From contig NC_135359.1 in assembly GCF_051622035.1 (NCBI RefSeq), positions 26,813,501 through 26,877,500 of the forward strand: 64,000 bases of DNA. Reading direction: 5' to 3'. The translations under genes were made by a program, and so were the position numbers. The stretch comes from Arctopsyche grandis. Its lineage: Eukaryota > Arthropoda > Insecta > Trichoptera > Hydropsychidae. Below the pieces are notes generated by a model. That model did no database searches. It worked only from the letters and a program-made list of their open reading frames with translations, and was not told the origin of the DNA. Positions 23,689 through 33,678 of this stretch are shown in pieces. The stretch's first letter is position 1. The number at the start of each line of letters is the position of its first letter.

Positions 23689-23912
23689 TATAAATTAAAT
23701 TATATGGAGCTGCAATGAAATGGCGCTTTAGCGTATGCGCGTTCATTTTCAGTAGTGAAAGTGAAGACACAGCGCGCGTACCATACAAAATATTGCAAGA
23801 TGGTGTTGTGAAGTGTTTTGTTATGATATAAATTGATATAATGTTGGTTGAAACACTTGGATGGAACGTGTTTCTATGGGAAGGTTTGAGGGTTGGGTCC
23901 AGCAGGCAGTGC

Positions 23913-23984
23913 TCATGCCTCAACTTCTTCCTCTTTTACCTTCTGTGCATCTCCGGATTTGCCCTTAGACCAGTCAGGTTTTTT
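23913..23984 (-). CDS. wupA: Troponin I, terminal coding exon of the classical isoform
   Basis: Twenty-three residues plus TGA follow the acceptor tttatgttgcag: KKPDWSKGKSGD, then AQKVKEEEVEA. This matches the conserved end of insect troponin I (KKPDWSKGK...KEEVEA). Together with the upstream exons it makes an open frame of 627 nt, or 645 nt with the optional exon at 32,023. That gives 208 or 214 residues, the normal length for insect troponin I. The C-terminal region holds the mobile domain that helps keep actin in the inhibited state at low calcium. Confidence 0.95.
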   Translation of the reverse strand, partial: KKPDWSKGKSGDAQKVKEEEVEA

Positions 23985-24967
23985 CTGCAACATAAATGTG
24001 TTTTCAGAATTAAAAAAATGCCAAGATAGATCCCTCAAGATTAATTAATGTAATCTACCGCTTAAAGTTAAAAAGTTTAATGGTCCTTTAATTACGTGAG
24101 TGAATTTCAATTAAAAAACTTAAATTCCGCTTCAGAAAACGTTGCATAGATACTCTAATTTTAGAAGGATGTGATTAATTTTTTAAAAAGTAAAGTTTTA
24201 ATCATCCTATTGTGATTTGAAAATTGTAAATATAGCATTATATGATATTCAATCGATAAGTACTGCAAGACAATGGGATGAAAATAAAGTTTCGCGATAA
24301 AATTTTTAAAATAACTAGTGATGAATACAATCTAAACTGGATAGCCTATGGATAATATGTCGATATATGTTTGTATAAATTTACATGTTATTTTGTTAAA
24401 GTGTATAAAAAACTAAAAGTTAGAATTGATCTAAAATTTTAGTATAAATTCATCTAGTGTACGTTCACTACATAAAAATAAAAAAAAGTTAATATCTCTA
24501 AAAGATACCTATAAAGCTCTATTTTAGCATTCAAAATTGCTTTGGGGTGGAAAAAAAAGAATAATTGTAAAATCAAACCGTGTGTTCTGTTAATATATTA
24601 TAATTATTATATTAAATAAATAATATATAATAATTAAAAAATAAATAAATAAAATAGTATATGAAATATAGTTTCCTTTGGCTATGTACTTTCGGAGAAC
24701 ACACATAGAGAAATCATATTTTTCGAAATATTTACAAAAGGTTAATTTAATATAATATTGTGCTTGTATGTACAAAGAAGTTTATACTATGAAATTCTGT
24801 CTTAAATAATTTCATTTCAAAATAACTTCTATAAAATTAAAATAATCGTGAATGTGCCGTGCTACATCATAGCTAGGTTAAAGAGAAAATTTGCATTTCA
24901 CCTAAAATAAAAAGGCATACTGAAAATTTACAATTTTTATTTCGGGTTTTTCCTTTTGATTTATTAC

Positions 24968-24985
24968 CTTTGCGCTGGAGCCCCC
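24968..24985 (-). CDS. wupA: Possible 18-nt microexon of troponin I (GGSSAK)
   Basis: A candidate exon between AG (24,987-24,986) and a good donor AAAG|gtaata. It is exactly six codons (Gly-Gly-Ser-Ser-Ala-Lys) and in phase 0 with both neighbours, so inclusion keeps the frame of either ending. The acceptor lacks an immediate pyrimidine tract, although ttttttccc lies about 15 nt upstream. A frame-neutral length and GC-rich content in AT-rich DNA favour it; transcripts would decide. Confidence 0.35.
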
Positions 24986-25221
24986 CTTTTATATGCCATT
25001 CGGGAAAAAATGTAAAAATAAATCAGTTAATGACTTTCGTTACATGAATGCAATAAATACATATATTGAAAAATTGATAACTTTTTGCTTCTATGTATAT
25101 ATATAAATTCTACTAATAATACAACGAAGAAAAACAAGATATTGAAATAACTCACAGTTGAACAGATTCGTCTATTATGTTTGATTTTATAATAAAAATA
25201 AATAATTTGTATGAAAATCAC

Positions 25222-25363
25222 CTCTTTGTCTTCTTCTTCAAGGGTGAATTCCTTCTTCTTGACAACCTTGAGTTGATTACGGAAGTTGAATTCGGCGGCT
25301 TTCTTTTGAAGCTTGGCGAATTTGTTTTCATATTTGGAGACCTTTTTCAAGGTAGGCTTAACG
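25222..25363 (-). CDS. wupA: Troponin I exon with inhibitory/switch region
   Basis: A 142-nt exon encoding the residue completed from the previous exon, then VKPTLKKVSKYENKFAKL, KKAAEFNFRNQLK and VVKKKEFTLEEEDKE. The KP-x-LKKV segment is the insect counterpart of the actin-binding inhibitory region of vertebrate troponin I. The following amphipathic stretch corresponds to the switch segment, which binds troponin C when calcium rises. Acceptor ttttctaacag, donor AAAGAG|gtgatt. It ends in phase 0, which allows splicing to the microexon, to the classical terminal exon or to the AP exon. Confidence 0.95.
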
Positions 25364-25495
25364 CTGTTAGAAAAATAAATACATTGTTATATTTATTATA
25401 ATAAAAATTTACGGTGAAAGTTGTTGCTTTAAAACAAAAAGCGCAGTTAATTATGAATAAATTAATTTAAAAATTGATTGGTATTTCAAACTTAC

Positions 25496-25539
25496 AATTT
25501 GCCTCTGAGGTCGTTAACTTGAGAGGTCAAGTCCGCAAT
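25496..25539 (-). CDS. wupA: Troponin I exon (IADLTSQVNDLRGK)
   Basis: A 44-nt exon that follows the alternative 101-nt exons. It encodes IADLTSQVNDLRGK and two bases of Phe, equal to the Drosophila segment with AQVNDLRGKF. It finishes the troponin-T-binding coiled coil and leads into the inhibitory region. Acceptor attacgcag, donor AAATT|gtaagt. Confidence 0.95.
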
Positions 25540-28500
25540 CTGCGTAATTAAAAAAATGATTAGAAATTGGAAGTTCAAATAAATCAAAAACATTAACGTG
25601 CTCATACGGACAACACAATCCATCATCTAAGACAAAAGACTACTAGAAGAGAATATTAATTCAAATGAACTATTTGTCCAATATGTAAGTTAAAACATTC
25701 ATTGAATTAAAGAAAATTGATTTGTGTAAACAAAAATATTATTTATCTAATTATTAGCAATCAAAATTTTAAATGAAAACTTTTAAAAGAAAAATTTTAC
25801 TGTAATTTTAACACTAAGTTTAAAAATCAAATTGAAAAAATATGAACAGAACAGAACATAAAAAAACAAAAAAATATTTAATATTAATTTCCATTGACAT
25901 ATTTCACAGACTACAACTACTACTCAATAATATATAATAAATATTAAATTATACATGCTAACTAAGAGTGTGTGCGTTTTGTGTATATACAGTGAAACAT
26001 TGAAATGTTAGTTTAGGTAATTAAAAAAAGAAAACATTGCTTGAATGATGGCATCAAACGAACAAACACAAACAGATATATGCAACCTACATACAATTTG
26101 TATACTAATAAATTGAATTAATCACAATGCCATAAAAAATATTAATGTTTTTTTTATATATTTTACAACAGCAAAAAAAATACATCGACTTGTTTTACTT
26201 TTATACAAAAATAATACAGGTTAATGTGTGTAAAGTCTACAGTCTTTTTTAACACGTTTAACATCTAAATTTTACAACATTTACTGGTTACATGTAATGT
26301 AGTTTGAAAATTAGGCAAAGTTATTTGCGTACGGTATCATTGCTCCTTTGGATATTATGAAAAAACTCTTGATGAACAAATTAAAGTAAATTTTTATCGT
26401 CTTGAAATGAAATTTTTTTTTTGGGATATTGGATTGTCATCTACAAAATGATTTTAGATGTGTAAATTAAACAAAAAAAGAAAAATATTTTTGATCGTCG
26501 GTAAACATAAATAGTTTATGTTGTATCGAATTAATGACAAGATAGGGAATTTGGAGTGTTAGTGACATAGGCTATATTTACAGCATTGTAACCGCACTAT
26601 ACCGATCTTAAATAAGAATTTTAAGATCAGTCTAAATACGGTAACGGGAAAACCTCTTTATAAAAAAACGAGTCTCTTCGGATGTCTTCTATGGAACAAA
26701 TTAACGTTTCCTTCGAAAAGTGTATTTGGCGTGAAAGAAATTGTATGCCTTTTTAAATATCATAGTATGAACGTTGATGTCTAGATAAATTAAGAACAAA
26801 AATAAATTAGAAAGAGACTTTTAAGGTTCAAATTTTTTTCAGGTAGGATATGAAGGAGCAGGTGGAAAAAACTCCAATCAAGTCATTCATTCATTCAATA
26901 TATAGTACATGTAGGCGGCTGGTCTCGGTCAGTTATCTTATGCCTCTCGGTAACAAACACATCAGGCTTAAGTCACCATCTATGAAACCTCTCGCCTAAT
27001 GCCAAAAACATAAGATACGTTCCAAATCGTTTCAAAAATTTAACTGTCTTTTATATATAAAAATAATGTAATGCATGTGAATTTGATTCATTTGAAACAC
27101 GAAATGGAATGTACCTTCAAATCAGTAAAACCAAAATTCTCCACGACTAATCTAATAAGAATATCCCACAGCACACGACACACAAACACAGTTTGTCATT
27201 TTCATTGTATTCTCGTTGTATATATAATAAAAATAAAAATATATATATCAAATTAAACTAAGGTGGCAGTGTGCGGAAGTGTCCGGTGCAAAATCGATTC
27301 TTTTTTTTATAAATATATTTGTTATTCAAATAATAAAGTCAAAAATGTGTGTTGTATTTCTTACTCTACTGTGAAAATCAGAAAGGTGTGAAGGACTCAC
27401 AATGTTCCATGGGGAGGTGGGCGGTAATTTAAATAATTCGAATAAATATATACAAATTGAATTGGTCTACGCAGGAGGGATTTGTATGGGATGTATTCCG
27501 TAGCATGGCACTTTTCGTCAGATGGCTCGTCAATGCGAATCCTTCTCGGTTAGAGGGAAACGGACACGGTGTTCTTAGTGTTTCGTCGTGTTCATAGCGA
27601 GATTGGAGATTTGGAACAAGAAGCTTGGGCAGCGCCGGGCACCAGCGCCACCCCCTCGACCAGACCTTTTACTGCTCAAGTCGCAACAAAAACAAACCCT
27701 ACCGTGTGCAGATGAAGCAATCATTCAGATGGCATTAATTGATCGGTCACACAAAAAATATATGAGAATTAAAGTTTTGTTTTTTGAGTGCCAAGTGCCA
27801 TACCATAAAATGTGGAGCAAACATGACAAGGGCCATAAGCTTAATAAAAGTTGCGGCTGTCTGCGGTTAGGGGCTACTGGATACACATTTCATGTTGGGG
27901 GAAAAGTATTTATAAAACTAAAACCATGCAGTGCAAAAAGGTGGGCATTCATGGAGGGATTTGTCGGCAGATACATTTCTAGTAGAACCTCTGGCTACCG
28001 CGTTCGTCGTAGCTAATATCATTACGACATACATGTCGAACCAACAGTTCGTAAATTATACCTATGTATATATTAAAAAAAAAAAATTACAGACGTAAGA
28101 AATTTAAGAAAAGAAAAAATAGATAAAATTAAAGAGATTTTCACTATTTTTTTCCTGCTTTTTCCTCATTTTATTTTTGCGAATCCGATATAGCATATTT
28201 CAGGTTTTTCATTCTAAATTGATCCATTTTCATTTAAAATTAAACCTTTTTCATTTAAAATTGACCCCTTTTCAATGTCAATTAGAAATGAAATCAATTC
28301 GAAATGAATAAGGGTCAATTTGAAATGAAAAGGAGTTAATTTGGAATGAAAAATCTATATAAAAAGATTGGCTGTATATAATGCCTGATTTATTACTTCT
28401 AATATGAAAAAAATATTCTATCAAATGCAAAATAAGGATCATATCGACAAAAAAAACTAAGCTCTTACTACATACATATGTATTATAAATAATGGTAAAG

Positions 28501-29320
28501 CTCTTTGTCAAAAAAAAAAAATTGTATTGTAATATTTGAGTCCTTGAAAGACAACGACCGATTACACATGTAATGTTCTGATCAAAAGCCGAATCTGTTG
28601 GTAGACAAGAACACAGCTTCACAATAGAGACTTGCCTGCGGACAGATCTCTAGGTGAATGCTCACCTCAAGGCGGCAGGAATGTAAAGGTGAAGTGAGTT
28701 ATGCTCTAGTGTTAAGCATGATGGCATGTCTGATATATAGATAATATATACAAATTGATATTGGTATATGATAATGGTATATGAGTATAGCGGGCGGCGG
28801 GCATGCGCTTGGGTGTGGATTTGCGGATGCTGCTGCGGGTAGGGCGGCTGCCTCTCGAGCTAAAAAATCACTCTCACTCTCATGGTCTGTCGTCGTTGTC
28901 ATTCGATGGCTGGTTGGTTCTAGATAGATTCGCGCAGAATCGATTTTGCACCACCACCGCGGTCACAAGCCGGTTATTGGAACTAAAGTGTTGCGGAACT
29001 ATGTACAGTGGCTCTACGGTCTAGTACTGGGGAACTTGGCGCCCTGGGGCGACGGGGCCCACACCCCACCGACTCTAAAACGCTCTAAAATTCGCCCAGG
29101 GACTGACCAAGAGACAGATAAATATAATTATTTACAAAGAAAAAACGGTTCTCAAAAACTGCAAGCGTTATCAACACGTAAAACATGAATGTCCACACGT
29201 TTTTATTACGTGATCTGAATTCTAAAGTATATATATATATATAGTATATATAAGGTATATATATAAAGAAATAATATTCACAACATGGTTGATATGCATA
29301 TTTGATAGACAGTTAAATAC
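25540..29320 (-). other. Troponin I intron between alternative exon cluster and the constant 44-nt exon
   Basis: About 3.8 kb of AT-rich intron. It contains an inverted repeat at 28,204-28,360 (listed separately) and two less AT-rich stretches at about 27,430-28,020 and 28,620-29,130. A 16-bp inverted match (gtgcaaaatcgattct) lies at about 27,289 and at about 28,933, near the edges of that interval, which might be the remains of a mobile element. A 142-codon open frame at 27,588-28,016 on the plus strand shows no domain I recognise, and I do not call it a gene. Confidence 0.5.
28204..28360. repeat. Intronic inverted repeat (hairpin-forming)
   Basis: Two arms built on the motif TTTTTCATT...AAATTGA face each other: about 28,204-28,268 and about 28,303-28,360. 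Each arm itself contains two or three tandem versions of the motif. They could pair to form an RNA hairpin in the intron just downstream of the troponin I alternative exons. It may be a small MITE or a local duplication. Confidence 0.55.
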
Positions 29321-29421
29321 CTCCCAGTCCCTTTTCCTGACTTCATGTTCCAAATCCCACTTCTGGCCTTCACAAACATACATGCGATCATAATACTCCT
29401 CTACTATTCTCTTGAGCTTGG
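29321..29421 (-). CDS. wupA: Troponin I alternative 101-nt exon, copy 4 (3'-most)
   Basis: Encodes (A)KLKRIVEEYYDRMYVCEGQ followed by KWDLEHEVRKRDWE, very close to the common Drosophila version (EEYYERMYICEGQKWDLEYEVRKKDWE). Acceptor attccgtag, donor TGGGAG|gtattt. It enters in phase 1 and exits in phase 0 like the other three copies, so exactly one can be used per transcript. The segment forms part of the coiled coil with troponin T and contacts troponin C. Having a Trp and Cys at these positions distinguishes it from copies 1 and 2. Confidence 0.95.
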
Positions 29422-29616
29422 CTACGGAATGGAAACAGTTTAGCGTTAGAATGGCGTCTCCGGGCGCTGGGTGTGTGGGTGCGCGAGCACGTGCACGGGC
29501 ACGTGCTCGGGCACGCGCGTGCTCGGCCGACACAAACTGAATTTGTTGTTGTCATGTGGTGTGTGGGTGCAGTGCGATAACATTCTTATCATCGGATGGA
29601 TAGCCCGCGATTTTAC

Positions 29617-29717
29617 CTCTAGCTGTTTAAGGTTCCTGCCCCTCTCAAGATCGAATTTATCACCTTCGAGGCTGTACAATCTATGCCAGTACGAGGCGCA
29701 TATGGTCTGCAACTCGG
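29617..29717 (-). CDS. wupA: Troponin I alternative 101-nt exon, copy 3
   Basis: Encodes (A)ELQTICASYWHRLYSLEGDK followed by FDLERGRNLKQLE. Same length and phase as the other copies. Acceptor gttttcttcag, donor CTAGAG|gtaaaa. It is the most divergent in its second half (ERGRNLKQ in place of EYEVRKKD), which suggests a distinct muscle-type use. The frame is intact. Confidence 0.95.
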
Positions 29718-30189
29718 CTGAAGAAAACAATCCACAGTTCAATTCATTTACGGGACTTCATTTAGGAGACAATGACCCGGGGGGTGTATGAGGATAAGCG
29801 AAAGCAAAGCTAAAAGTTAAAAAAGTCGAAGAGACACCGAAAGGAAGACGGTTCGTTTCAGACAAGATGAGAGATGTTGATGAGATCCCCAGCTCCCCCC
29901 CCTGCATACTGCACGTCCGAGATCTCTCTCTCGTGTACATTATTGATTTCATTAATGATTAATTTTTGCTATCGGACGGCTGTTTTTTGTTACATACGAG
30001 GATATTATCACATGACATAGCGTATGACAGGGATTTTTTTAAATTTTTATTGTATTAACATTGCCCATGGCAACTAGAGCTAGAATTATAAGTCAACTCA
30101 AGGCTATACACAACCTGCGACCTTATTTATTTTAGAACAAACAAGTGGGGTAGCGGGGAAGGGAGGCTAGAAGCCAGGATAGGGCGCAC

Positions 30190-30290
30190 CTCGAGCTCCT
30201 TGCGCGCCACCTCGTACTCCCGGTCGTACTTCTCATCTTCGAGGTTGCCGATGCGAGTGTGGTACGCGGTTAAGACACTCTTCAGGTTCG
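30190..30290 (-). CDS. wupA: Troponin I alternative 101-nt exon, copy 2
   Basis: Encodes (A)NLKSVLTAYHTRIGNLEDEK followed by YDREYEVARKELE. Acceptor ggtcttgtag, donor CTCGAG|gtgcgc. It pairs with copy 1 (TQYHARIGALEDEKYDMEY) as one sub-family, while copies 3 and 4 form the other. This 2+2 arrangement parallels the 6a and 6b exon pairs of Drosophila wupA. Codon use is noticeably GC-rich compared with copy 1. Confidence 0.95.
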
Positions 30291-30674
30291 CTACAAGACC
30301 AAAGCAGTCACGGATGCTTTTAGTTCGCGCACTTCATTCAATTTGCATGCTCCGCCGATCCGCCGTCTCACTATATCTAAATTCTAACATCCCTACGGTA
30401 AGCCTAAGCTAGGTGTGAATAAATAGGCTGTTGGATGGTAAAACAAAGAGATATGTATAGCTGGAAAAGCTATGGAAGGCGGATAGCTGCGAGCGGCCCG
30501 CTCTCCGGTCATCGGTCCAGACACATAACACCACAACACAACGTATAAACAGTTGACCATTAAACCAGCTTGGGAATAAATACGTTAACATGGCTGTGAA
30601 ATGTGTGGAAAATGCTTGTGTGAATTGATGTGTATTTTGTTTTTTTTTTTTTTTTTTGCTAACGAAAGTACTAC

Positions 30675-30775
30675 CTCCTGGTCTTTCCTTTTAACGATAT
30701 ATTCCATATCGTACTTTTCATCTTCCAGTGCTCCAATGCGGGCGTGGTACTGCGTCAGAACCGTCTTTATATCGT
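30675..30775 (-). CDS. wupA: Troponin I alternative 101-nt exon, copy 1 (5'-most)
   Basis: Encodes (D)DIKTVLTQYHARIGALEDEK followed by YDMEYIVKRKDQE. Acceptor aatgtttatag, donor CAGGAG|gtagta. The first codon becomes Asp rather than Ala because this copy begins with AC instead of CC or CG. A plus-strand T17 run lies immediately downstream in the intron (about 30,641-30,657). Confidence 0.95.
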
Positions 30776-31467
30776 CTATAAACATTATTCAGCCAAACCG
30801 TCAGACATATATATTTGTATGCACAGTATTAAAATACATTCCTCCTTTAGACCATCATCCCATAATAATTTACATATTTATATTGTTTTTTTTTTTTTTT
30901 GAAGAGACTTGAAAAATTTACAAAACACGTTATTTATTCAAAAATTGAAATAGTAACGCGAAGCGAATCTTCCATACTCTCTTTTTATAAAAAAAAAAAA
31001 CTATATATATGTATATATTTGTATCATTACAGTATAACCAGAAGATTTGCTATGTGTGTGAAAATTCAAATCATTTACTACAATGCGCGAGTACTTGGTT
31101 TTTTTTTTTTTGAACAGTAAATTTATATATATGTACATCATAATATATGTATGTATTATATAATTTTTCCTGTTATGAGTGATGTGTTGTTTTGTATAGG
31201 GTGATTTTTGCATATGAATAATGAAAATGATACATATATCAACACAAAATTTAAAATTATTAAACAAAGGGAATTCTAATATACTAAGTATATGAATATA
31301 GAGAGATAATCTGAACTTTATGCTTTGTGGTATCAAAAAATTACTAGAATTGAATCACATTGGGAGAAAAACAAGTAAATTTATGTAAAATTGAATCAAA
31401 TTAATGCTATTCCAAAAATTTCATGAAATACATTGTAGAAGAGGAAAAGTGAAAGATTTGGTTCTAC

Positions 31468-31591
31468 CTTCATTGGCGTCTTCAATGTTCTTGGGTTTGC
31501 CACAACGTTCTTCAATGATGCGCCTCCTTTCAGCGGCTTTACGTTCCTGTTCTTTCTTCAATTCTTCAGCAGCTTTTTTACGAAGCAAAAG
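31468..31591 (-). CDS. wupA: Troponin I exon (IT-arm / troponin-T-binding helix)
   Basis: A 124-nt exon encoding LLLRKKAAEELKKEQERKAA, then ERRRIIEERCGKPKNIEDANE and one base of the next codon. This is the long charged helix that binds troponin C (N-terminal part) and pairs with troponin T in the IT arm. It is nearly identical to Drosophila except for the last loop. Acceptor gctccttag, donor AATGAAG|gtagaa. It ends in phase 1, which all four alternative exons accept. Confidence 0.95.
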
Positions 31592-31670
31592 CTAAGGAGC
31601 GCGTATGAAATCATCGTCAGTATATCTCTGAAAAGTTTATTTTTAATACAGGTAAAGCTTGGACACTCAC

Positions 31671-31799
31671 CCTGAGTTTCTTCTTCCTCTCGGGAGTCAT
31701 GAAACCCTTCTTGGCCTTCTTGGCTTTGGAGGCTTCCTCCATACGCTTGCGCACTTCAGCGCGCTTGCGGTCGATTTCAGCCTGTTTGGCCTTCTTCGC
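31671..31799 (-). CDS. wupA: Troponin I exon (N-terminal basic region)
   Basis: A 129-nt exon in phase 0 at both ends encoding [33 protein letters not shown] and [10 protein letters not shown]. This is the highly conserved start of the insect protein body. The acceptor (catcaaaatt reversed: gatgaaattag) has little pyrimidine content, and the donor is CTCAGG|gtgagt. Confidence 0.95.
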
Positions 31800-32022
31800 C
31801 TAATTTCATCAAAATCATTCAGATAAAATAGAATCGTCATAAAAATCATTAAAACTTAATTACGATATAAATAAATTAAATATATTATATTGTATTTCTT
31901 ATCAATGTGTTTTTGGTCATCAGTCATCTTATTCCTCTTCTTTTTAGGTGTAGAGGCAGAGTATTTCGTGTAATTTGTATGTATGTTAAGTGTAAATGTG
32001 TGTATGAATATGCAATACTAGC

Positions 32023-32040
32023 CTCGTCGATACGTTTTTT
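32023..32040 (-). CDS. wupA: Optional 18-nt microexon of troponin I (KKRIDE) with GC donor
   Basis: Six codons (Lys-Lys-Arg-Ile-Asp-Glu) after a strong acceptor (gtttttttacag) are followed by GAG|gctagt. This is a GC-type donor that otherwise fits the consensus at +4 to +6. Phase is 0 on both sides, so the product reads MADDE-KKRIDE-AKKAKQ, a plausible N-terminus. Drosophila has an optional exon at the same position, also starting KK, but it is much longer and Ala/Pro-rich. An alternative reading with a GT donor four bases later would break the frame. Confidence 0.65.
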
Positions 32041-33637
32041 CTGTAAAAAAACAAAAAAAAAAACACATTAGAATCAAGTCAAGCAAAAATGAACTACATA
32101 CAACGTATAAAGCAAGCAATACTGACATTTATTTTAAATTTAATTATATACGTTTGTAATTAAAACTGATTTGCACATATAGATATGTGTTATTACACAA
32201 TATTTTTAAAGCATTAAATACGATGAATTTACTCTTGTATAAAACATGCTTAATTTAACATATATTTATTTATTTGTTTGCATTTTTGGTTAATAACGTT
32301 TCCTTATTCAAAATTTGTTTCGTGTTAGACATAAATTTACTTAACTTAACATTAAACATGCCGATTAAATTGACTTAACATCGATAAGAAGTATAATAAT
32401 ATATATCATGTTTTGGTATGTTGAGATTGTTTTAGAGTCAGAGAAGAAGGAAAAGACATAGACATAGAATGATTAACATGAGAGATGAGAATAGATACTA
32501 TACGTAGTTGGTTGATGTATTTTTACATTATCTATATCAATAAATATTCAATTCAATATACATAGATAATGTAAAAATTTAAGAAATTAATATAAAATGA
32601 TAGTATAATTTTTTTGAAATATGAGGTTTATATACCTACATACATACATACGTATGTAGATATAAAACCTTTTGTGATTTATTTTTGTTGTAGATTATAT
32701 GAAAGGTACATAAATGGGTTATGAGACATGAAAACACGAATATACACAGATACAGATAGAAAGAAGAAAAGAGTGAAGTCCCTTTTACTTACGAAAGTCG
32801 TTCAGTATATGGTAGTGAAAACATTATTATTTCTATGAGAGGGTCTAGAAGAATTTTGATAGGTTTATAAATGTCTTGTTTGTATGCTGAGTAGATTCTT
32901 TCATACGCGATATCAGTGACGTTATTAAAGAAAATTTACATAGAAACTATGCAATTTCGTTTTCGTGAATTCTTACGCGAACGTTACTTTTTGAGAATCA
33001 AAAAATTACTTGAATAAATAGTTTGACAATTGTGTGTGTATTTTTAAATGAAAAAAAAGGGATATTGTTCTTGTAGATGATGAATAGGATAGAAGAAACC
33101 ACTCGTCGTTTTGTTGACGGGGTATATGCGAATGAAAACGGTTTTGACCGTTTCCATGTTGTACTGTGAAAGAAAGATAGAGAGAAGAAGAACAGAAATA
33201 GATACATTGAAGAAGTTTCTTTTGTCTTGAAAGTAGAAATTATAATTTTTATATTTTAATATTGTAATAGAACTATTTCAAATCAACTACTGAAAGTTAA
33301 CGTAGTGGTGAAAATGAATGATATGTACCTTTTGTATGACGAGTAAAACTTATACTGCACATTGAAATAAACCAGCAATTGGGGTAGTTGTCGTCGATAA
33401 TTCCATCGCATCATGGTAGTTGCAGTTTGTGTGTATTTTTCAGCGTAATCCAATCCATTGAATTGTGTCCCGAGATGGGGGGGTATATGTAAAAATTAAT
33501 CATATTATAATAAACCGTAAATACAAGGATAAAATAACAACACAATTTACTTACTGAAATACGGTTCACAACAATCATATTTCGTTTCGGAATTCATATT
33601 AGAAAGAGACGAAAAATTAAAAGTTTACCAACCTTAC
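32041..33637 (-). other. Troponin I intron between start exon and body
   Basis: AT-rich intron with CATATGTA/TACATACG-type simple repeats and no recognised element. A near-palindrome (acattatctatatcaataaatattcaattcaatatacatagataatgt region, 32,524-32,575) could form a hairpin. No Ala/Pro-rich exon like the optional one in Drosophila was seen in this intron. Confidence 0.5.
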
Positions 33638-33652
33638 TTCATCGTCCGCCAT
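33638..33652 (-). CDS. wupA: Troponin I start exon (MADDE)
   Basis: The ATG at 33,652-33,650 (context catcacaATGGCG) begins Met-Ala-Asp-Asp-Glu, identical to the conserved start of insect troponin I. It is followed by the donor GAA|gtaagg. The exon continues upstream as 26 nt of 5' untranslated sequence to the acceptor cattttttcag at 33,679-33,681, so the exon as a whole is 33,638-33,678. Five coding residues in the first coding exon is the same gene structure as in Drosophila. Confidence 0.95.
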
Positions 33653-33678
33653 TGTGATGTGTTGTTTTTAAAACTGGT

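Noticed and set aside
27588..28016. 142-codon plus-strand frame as a gene
   Set aside because: No domain, no conserved motif, no splice or start support, and it lies inside a troponin I intron. Kept only as part of the intron description.
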